This document shows positions 24,846 through 27,799 of a DNA stretch of 27,799 bases, in pieces; the first letter of the stretch is position 1; every line of letters starts with the position of its first letter. The DNA comes from a virus. Under the pieces are notes generated by a model. That model was not told where the DNA came from. It made no database searches and was given only the letters and a program-made list of their open reading frames with translations. Position numbers and translations under genes: made by a program. The stretch lies in IMG/VR virus record IMGVR_UViG_3300028569_000139, positions 1-27,799 of that record. The stretch is one strand, 5' to 3'.

Positions 24846-24980
24846 ATGGAAGCAAAGATTAAAACCCCCACCAAAAGAACGTTGAATAAATCTGATTTAT
24901 TTGAATTAAGCAAACCAGTTTTAAATCAAGTAATAAAATTAAGAGAGTTAGATTATTGGGTCAATGTGTCAAAAAGGTAA
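24846..24980 (+). CDS. Small plus-strand ORF (44 aa)
   Basis: Encodes MEAKIKTPTKRTLNKSDLFE and continues to WVNVSKR: a basic, helix-forming peptide with no family I recognise. It is the only plausible gene on the plus strand. The 120 bases between it and the late operon start are an A/T-rich divergent region containing TTGC (24803) and TTATTTTTATA (24824), which could serve as a promoter. It stops 8 bases before the convergent terminator at 24989-25013. It is weakly supported because of its size; the clean ATG, purine-rich leader (AAAAAAAAGAT) and lack of any opposing gene favour it. Confidence 0.4.
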   Translation: MEAKIKTPTKRTLNKSDLFELSKPVLNQVIKLRELDYWVNVSKR

Positions 24981-25013
24981 AAAGAAAAGGGATGCAACAG
25001 GACATTGCACCCC
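24981..25013 (-). terminator. Terminator of the early arm
   Basis: Minus strand: GGGGTGCAA (25013-25005), loop of 7, TTGCATCCC (24997-24989) pairing over nine positions with one G-T wobble, followed by TTTTCTTT. It starts 16 bases after the stop of the 83-aa gene at 25029 and separates the early arm from the late promoter. It also lies between convergent transcripts. Confidence 0.85.
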
Positions 25014-25028
25014 TACTTTAAGTGGAGA

Positions 25029-25280
25029 TTAGAGAACTCCTTTTGGTGTGTCATATTCATTCTTAATGATAAAATATTTTACCTCTATATCTGATTGGGC
25101 TTTTAACCCATATTCAATTGTAGAGTTCTTTGCCCAGTTAGGTAATGGTTTTTTCAAATCTTTTATCAAAAGTTTTTGATTATTTTCTAAAATTAGTTCA
25201 TAATTGTATGTCGTACATTCACCCTCTGTTCTTGTAAAGTAATTCTCTTGTCCTAATAACGTAATTTGCTTAATCTTCAT
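25029..25280 (-). CDS. Unknown 83-aa protein after the holin-like gene
   Basis: From the ATG at 25280 the protein starts MKIKQITLLGQENYFTRTEG and continues as a beta-rich small domain (YNYELILENNQKLLIKDLKK, LPNWAKNSTIEYGLKAQ). The frame is open back to 25322, but that stretch overlaps the holin-like gene. The stop of the holin-like gene and this ATG are one base apart, so translation is probably coupled. No TM segment, signal peptide or lysin residues are visible, so pairing with the holin does not by itself make it an endolysin. Function unknown. Confidence 0.65.
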   Translation of the reverse strand: MKIKQITLLGQENYFTRTEGECTTYNYELILENNQKLLIKDLKKPLPNWAKNSTIEYGLKAQSDIEVKYFIIKNEYDTPKGVL

Positions 25281-25281
25281 T

Positions 25282-25449
25282 CTAATTTTTTTTCTTTGAA
25301 ATGAATGACCAGACTGTTCCAATGACTGTTACAACTGTGCCAACTATTTCATTTGCTAATTCAGGGTCAAATATCCCTTTTGTAATTAGTGTACCCCCAA
25401 TGAAGGTAAGCACGTGGCGGAATACACCTAATACTTGTTCTTTGTTCAT
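25282..25449 (-). CDS. Holin-like two-TM protein (55 aa)
   Basis: Starts MNKEQVLGVFRHVLTFIGGT: a short amphipathic start, a first TM (about 10-24), a turn with FDPELANE, a second TM (about 33-51, EIVGTVVTVIGTVWSFI) and a basic SKKKN end. This layout and wording closely fit the Pam3-gp28-type putative holins of many phages. The frame extends to 25497, but the extra residues are the promoter box (ATGCATATATTTATA) read as protein, so the start at 25449 is preferred. It is expressed from its own box 15 bases upstream, behind a terminator, so timing can be set separately. It would permeabilise the inner membrane for lysis. Confidence 0.75.
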   Translation of the reverse strand: MNKEQVLGVFRHVLTFIGGTLITKGIFDPELANEIVGTVVTVIGTVWSFISKKKN

Positions 25450-25464
25450 ATTATTTAATTTTCT

Positions 25465-25477
25465 TATAAATATATGC
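25465..25477 (-). promoter_or_regulatory. Candidate promoter of the holin-like gene
   Basis: GCATATATTTATA on the minus strand, 15 bases before the ATG, with TTTTTTA seven bases upstream of it. The T-run is also the tail of the terminator at 25486-25515, so terminator and promoter are packed together. Confidence 0.6.
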
Positions 25478-25485
25478 ATTTTGTT

Positions 25486-25515
25486 AAAAAACCCCACCTT
25501 AATTAAAAAGTGGGG
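25486..25515 (-). terminator. Terminator after the 59-aa gene
   Basis: Minus strand: CCCCAC (25515-25510), AT-rich loop, GTGGGG (25497-25492), then six T (25491-25486). It lies 31 bases past the stop of the 59-aa gene and directly upstream of the holin promoter. Confidence 0.85.
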
Positions 25516-25545
25516 GAAAATAAAAAAAGAATTTGTGGCAAAAAT

Positions 25546-25725
25546 CTAATTAGTTTTTTTAATACATCCGTTCATTTCAAGAATTTCAGCAATATCTCCT
25601 GCACTACCCCAACCGTATTTTTCTGCAAATTCTGTTATGTCAAATGTTTCACAATCAATTTTGATTTGTGACATAGGAACACCATTATAGGTTTTTTCTT
25701 TAATTACTTTTTTTGTTGTTTTCAT
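25546..25725 (-). CDS. Small unknown protein (59 aa)
   Basis: Encodes MKTTKKVIKEKTYNGVPMSQ, then IDCETFDITEFAEKYGWGSA and GDIAEILEMNGCIKKTN. The acidic, mostly helical C-terminal part (ITEFAEKYGWGS-GDIAEIL) could be a small HTH-like or protein-binding fold. No family recognised. It is monocistronic: a dedicated upstream region with the 17-bp GTTAATG block 53 bases before the ATG, a TATTTATTATA box variant about 10 bases before it, and its own terminator. Single control makes an early takeover or anti-host role plausible, but that is inference. Confidence 0.7.
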   Translation of the reverse strand: MKTTKKVIKEKTYNGVPMSQIKIDCETFDITEFAEKYGWGSAGDIAEILEMNGCIKKTN

Positions 25726-25777
25726 ATTTGTTTTTATAATAAATAGTTATATCCCCACAAAAATCCAATTTATAATT

Positions 25778-25794
25778 GTTAATGTTTTGTTAAT
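25778..25794. promoter_or_regulatory. Second copy of the 17-bp GTTAATG operator-like block
   Basis: GTTAATGTTTTGTTAAT here versus GTTAATGTTATGTTAAT at 401-417: 16 of 17 bases agree, the half-sites are 11 bp apart in both, and both lie 53 bases from the downstream ATG (25725 and 348). This places the two genes under one probable regulator. Confidence 0.55.
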
Positions 25795-25873
25795 AATTAT
25801 TTGGCTCATATTTGACTTCTAACACACTTTTATTTATTCCCCTACCTTGGGTATGATTTTTATATTATAATTA

Positions 25874-25950
25874 ATCCTGGTTAATTTGTAGGGGGTAATT
25901 CAATAAAATTCAAATCATTTTCAAGATTAAAACCCCACGTAAACCAGGAT
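25874..25950. other. 77-nt inverted-repeat structure in the longest non-coding region
   Basis: ATCCTGGTT (25874-25882) and AACCAGGAT (25942-25950) form a 9-bp outer stem. Inside it GT-A-GGGG (25888-25894) can pair with CCCCAC (25933-25938), leaving a 37-base AT-rich loop. It lies in the 306-base gap between the early genes and the 59-aa gene. A structured leader/ncRNA or a replication origin are possible. The rest of this gap shows only short AT-rich sequence and the operator-like block. Confidence 0.4.
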
Positions 25951-26017
25951 GTTTGAAACCAAGCACTAGATTTTGTTTTTAAGACACTTTTTTAGTTGAG
26001 TGGTATATGAATACCAT
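25881..26017 (-). pseudogene. Possible frame-disrupted small ORF (45 aa if one base is re-read)
   Basis: An ATG at 26017 opens MVFIYHSTKK and meets a stop two codons after a run of six A. In the -1 frame the text continues as SVLKTKSSAWFQTSWFTWGF and NLENDLNFIELPPTN to a stop at 25881, with no start codon of its own upstream. Four Trp in 35 residues is unusual for random AT-rich DNA. Either a frameshift at the A-run, a base error, or a decayed gene would explain it. It overlaps the inverted-repeat structure, so the apparent coding may also be chance. Confidence 0.3.
26001..26016. promoter_or_regulatory. Short palindrome TGGTAT-ATGA-ATACCA
   Basis: A perfect 6-bp inverted repeat with a 4-base loop, 16 bases below the stop of the 137-aa gene. 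On the plus strand it is followed by TTTTTATATTT; on the minus strand there is no T-run. It could be an operator or part of a replication or termination region. Confidence 0.35.
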
Positions 26018-26031
26018 TTTTATATTTAAGT

Positions 26032-26445
26032 TTATTTGAGTTGATATTTGTGGGGAAATTTAACCTTATGTGAATTTACAAATGGAAGCCAAACATCTAC
26101 AAACAAAAAATGATAGAATGTTTTATTTATTTCCCCATTTCCACCATATAGTAAATTGTCAAAATAATAATTGAAGGTATCTTGTTTCATTAATAGTTTT
26201 TCTTGTTTCACTTCTTCTTTAACTTTTTCTTCTTCTTTAACTTTTTTATGAAACTTATCTTCAATTTTATTATGTAAAAATTCATCAAATATTTGTTTTG
26301 ATAATTGAAGGGATGAGATATTACATTGTTCTCCGTATTGTTGTATCATAGTTTTAATTACCAGTATATTAACCTCATCTTCTTGGAAGAGCATAACTTC
26401 CAATAAACTTTTTATTGCTTCTTCCATTTTTTTTACATTACTCAT
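26032..26445 (-). CDS. Unknown early protein with charged coiled coil (137 aa)
   Basis: From the ATG at 26445 (MSNVKKMEEAIKSLL) the protein has an N-terminal helical part (EVNILVIKTMIQQYGEQCNI), a Lys/Glu coiled coil around residues 68-88 (KVKEEEKVKEEVKQEK) and an aromatic C-terminal part (FYHFLFVDVWLPFVNSHKVK). The start overlaps the stop of the winged-helix/repeat protein by 8 bases (ATGAGTAA), so the two are translated together. A partner of the putative replication initiator, such as a loader or accessory factor, is the contextual guess. No ATPase or nuclease motif is seen. Confidence 0.65.
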   Translation of the reverse strand: MSNVKKMEEAIKSLLEVMLFQEDEVNILVIKTMIQQYGEQCNISSLQLSKQIFDEFLHNKIEDKFHKKVKEEEKVKEEVKQEKLLMKQDTFNYYFDNLLYGGNGEINKTFYHFLFVDVWLPFVNSHKVKFPHKYQLK

Positions 26446-27211
26446 AGTCCAATGCATTTAATTTTTCATCATCTGTAAATTTTGAATCAAAATCTCTTTG
26501 AGGATAATCAGATTCTTCTTTAGTTGAAGGTTTATTTTTAAAGTTATTGAACCTGTTGTCAAATGGTTCTTCTTCAATTGATGCTAAATATAAATCAATA
26601 TCATCCCCCACCGAAGGTGGTATAGTTGAAGTATTATTATCAACCCCTTCCATATCTTCAACTAAATCAAAATTTTGCATATTATAGTTAATATTATTAG
26701 ATTCTAATTTATTTTCTAATTTATTTTCTAATTTAGATTCTATTTTATGTAGCCCTGTGTGGTCTAGGGGTAGCCCTGTGTGGTCTAGGGGTAGCCCTGT
26801 GTGGTCTAGGGGTAGCCCTGTGTGGTCTAGGGGTAGCCCTGTGTGGTCTAGGGGTAGCCCTGTGTGAGTAGGGGGTTGCTCTGTGTGAGTAGGGGGTTGC
26901 TCTGTGTGGTCTGGTTCATTCATCTCAATTATAAAAAGTTTTCTTTTATAATTTTTTTCCATTACACGAGTGATTAAACCTACCTCAATTAAATTACTAA
27001 TCATTCTTTTTATTTGTGTTTGTGAAACATCAAATATATCTGCAAATTGTTCATTACTGGCAAAACAATATCCTTCTTTATTTGTTGCCCAATATTTAAT
27101 CTGCCCATATAAACTTGCAGTTAGAAAATCAATATTAAATTTTCTTTTAATTTCATAAGAAGTGAATACTCCCTCTTGACACTTTTGACTTTTTTCTGTA
27201 TATTTATACAT
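26438..27211 (-). CDS. Winged-helix protein with heptapeptide-repeat linker, candidate replication initiator (257 aa)
   Basis: Residues about 10-95 are a winged helix of the replication-initiator/HTH type: LTASLYGQIKYWATNKEGYC, FASNEQFADIFDVSQTQIKR and a wing MEKNYKRKLFIIEM. Residues about 100-155 are a tandem heptapeptide linker (TEQPPTH then GLPLDHT), followed by KLENKLEN repeats and an acidic C-terminus (DLYLASIEEEPFDNRF). The frame reaches a GTG at 27253, but that sits inside a hairpin, so the ATG at 27211 (MYKYTEKS) is preferred. DNA-binding head plus flexible linker plus acidic tail resembles phage O-type initiators that recruit host helicase loaders. No helicase, primase or polymerase is encoded, so the host replisome must be borrowed. 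Confidence 0.65.
   Translation of the reverse strand: MYKYTEKSQKCQEGVFTSYEIKRKFNIDFLTASLYGQIKYWATNKEGYCFASNEQFADIFDVSQTQIKRMISNLIEVGLITRVMEKNYKRKLFIIEMNEPDHTEQPPTHTEQPPTHTGLPLDHTGLPLDHTGLPLDHTGLPLDHTGLPLDHTGLHKIESKLENKLENKLESNNINYNMQNFDLVEDMEGVDNNTSTIPPSVGDDIDLYLASIEEEPFDNRFNNFKNKPSTKEESDYPQRDFDSKFTDDEKLNALDYE
26751..26914 (-). repeat. 21-bp tandem repeats inside the putative initiator gene
   Basis: Five exact copies of a 21-bp unit (AGCCCTGTGTGGTCTAGGGG plus T) run from 26751 to 26855, followed by three diverged units with GAGTAGGGGGTTGCTCTG-type changes. Each encodes one heptapeptide. The units are GC-rich against an AT-rich background and exact at DNA level, which suggests recent expansion. 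A second, 12-bp repeat (about 26705-26740) encodes KLEN copies beside it. Confidence 0.9.
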
Positions 27212-27230
27212 AATTGAATGTTTTTTAATT

Positions 27231-27257
27231 GGGGGGATGTGCTTGTAACACACCCCC
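27231..27257 (-). other. Hairpin in the leader of the putative initiator gene
   Basis: GGGGG-TGTG and CACA-CCCCC arms (27257-27249 and 27241-27231 on the minus strand, one bulged base) surround a 7-base loop, 20 bases upstream of the ATG at 27211 and just after the stop of the 87-aa gene. No T-run follows on the minus strand. It could uncouple the two genes, attenuate transcription or shield the ribosome site. Confidence 0.5.
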
Positions 27258-27265
27258 TATTTTAT

Positions 27266-27529
27266 TTACTTAACTATTGTAAGTAATCTTTTTGCTCTAT
27301 TTCTTAAATCTCTCTCAACTAAATTTTTATCAACTAATGCTGTTATACTTACACTTACCAGCATTGGACATCTTCGGATAATATGCCCCATCTGGTCATT
27401 GTTCAATCTACATACACCGTTATTTTCTTCACAGTCCTGTTTGATAATGCTATATACAATAGCCTGGGTAAAAGTTAGTTCTTCAAATAAAGAGGTTTGA
27501 ACCCCAATCACATAATCATTTGTTTCCAT
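27266..27529 (-). CDS. Small winged-helix DNA-binding protein (87 aa)
   Basis: A helix (TFTQAIVYSIIKQDCEENNG), an HTH (RLNNDQMGHIIRRCPMLVSV then SITALVDKNLVER) and a short wing (LRNRAKRLLTIV). It aligns with the 83-aa protein at 97-348 and with the head of the protein at 26438-27211: all have a Tyr-Ile helix, a G-x-C turn, an N-x-x-x-A/G HTH and an R-x-x-x-I wing. It starts METNDYVIG with a TATATTTATA box 16 bases upstream and is followed by the hairpin in front of the putative initiator gene. Regulation of the early operon is the likely role. Confidence 0.75.
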   Translation of the reverse strand: METNDYVIGVQTSLFEELTFTQAIVYSIIKQDCEENNGVCRLNNDQMGHIIRRCPMLVSVSITALVDKNLVERDLRNRAKRLLTIVK

Positions 27530-27545
27530 ATTTATTTATTTTTAT

Positions 27546-27557
27546 TATAAATATATC
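27546..27557 (-). promoter_or_regulatory. Candidate early promoter before the 87-aa gene
   Basis: The minus strand reads GATATATTTATA, 16 bases before the ATG at 27529, with a run of eight T and TTAATGTTAA directly upstream. The last element resembles half of the GTTAATG operator in the opposite orientation. Confidence 0.55.
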
Positions 27558-27591
27558 TTAACATTAAAAAAAATGAATAAACTTCAATTTA

Positions 27592-27799
27592 TTTTCAAAA
27601 ATATTTGATTATTATTATTATAGTGTTTTATTCTTTATACATTTTCCATATTAAAAAAGGGGGTCATTATCGACCCCCCTTTTTATTTTAGTTCAACACG
27701 AAGTATCTGGTTCGACCCTCTCCATACCTATTAACAAGTTTATACGATATTAAACCATTAATTAATCTGGTAATAGTATCATATTTAACCCCAAGGGCT
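27592..27799. repeat. Right copy of 208-bp terminal duplication
   Basis: Repeats bases 1-208 except for G27672 in place of A81. The base change turns a C-A mismatch of the terminator stem into a C-G pair. Confidence 0.93.
27688..27799 (-). CDS. Second, partial copy of the 83-aa winged-helix gene (3' part)
   Basis: This is the duplicated end of the gene at 97-348, cut by the window edge. It holds the last 36 codons and the stop, without changes. It should be counted once on the circle. Confidence 0.9.
   Translation of the reverse strand, partial: ALGVKYDTITRLINGLISYKLVNRYGEGRTRYFVLN

Noticed and set aside
25282-25497. 71-aa version of the holin-like protein with an upstream start
   Set aside because: The added N-terminal residues are the promoter box and terminator tail read as codons, and the start at 25449 gives the normal holin layout.
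26751-26914. CRISPR-like array
   Set aside because: The 21-bp units are directly adjacent with no unique spacers and are in frame within a protein gene.
26438-27253. 271-aa version of the putative initiator starting at a GTG
   Set aside because: The GTG lies in the arm of a stable hairpin, the added residues are low-quality, and the ATG at 27211 has a normal A/T-rich leader.
1-27799. Prophage or integrated element
   Set aside because: No integrase, attachment-site pair, bacterial flanks or tRNA target was seen; the end duplication indicates a self-contained circular genome.

Overview
The window is a complete small tailed-phage genome. Bases 1-208 recur at 27592-27799 with one difference (A81 versus G27672), so the contig closes on itself as a circle, or as a terminally redundant molecule, of about 27,591 bp. 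It is AT-rich and nearly every gene lies on the minus strand, so the natural reading direction is right to left. Shine-Dalgarno sites are scarce, start codons follow A/T-rich leaders, and a TATATTTATA-type box sits just upstream of several starts. Together with the protein families this points to a phage of a Bacteroidetes/Flavobacteria-like host, probably aquatic. No tRNA, integrase, transposase, polymerase or CRISPR array was seen.

Regulatory/replication arm (right end, read leftwards and across the circle junction): three small winged-helix proteins follow one another (97-348, then 27266-27529, then 26438-27211). The third has a tandem-repeat linker and is the best candidate replication initiator. 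Next come an unknown 137-aa protein, a 306-base non-coding region with inverted repeats (possible origin or structured RNA), a 59-aa gene, a terminator, a two-TM holin-like gene and an 83-aa gene ending at a strong terminator. A 44-aa ORF at 24846-24980 is the only plausible plus-strand gene.

Late arm (24721 down to 521): a small HTH protein, a cysteine-containing small protein, TerS, TerL, a tail-assembly chaperone pair apparently made by -1 frameshifting, a tail-terminator-like protein, an HK97-gp10-like protein, two large tail-tip/baseplate proteins (630 and 1959 aa), the tape measure protein, a multidomain XkdF-type prohead protease, a scaffold, the major capsid protein, a possible tail tube protein, four accessory virion proteins, the portal, a head-tail connector, an 88-aa membrane/coiled-coil protein, a 42-aa conserved miniprotein and a zinc-ribbon protein, then a terminator. 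The order is unusual: tail genes precede head genes, and portal and connector come last. The virion is a long-tailed (siphovirus-like) particle; a 733-aa tape measure suggests a tail of roughly 110 nm.

The most distinctive content is a shared display toolkit. Thr/Pro repeat stalks occur in three proteins (168, 477 and 1959 aa), glycine-rich adhesin-like domains occur three times in two proteins (326 aa and twice in 1959 aa), and a cysteine-containing peptide is shared by the 477- and 1959-aa proteins. No endolysin can be recognised although a holin-like protein is present.
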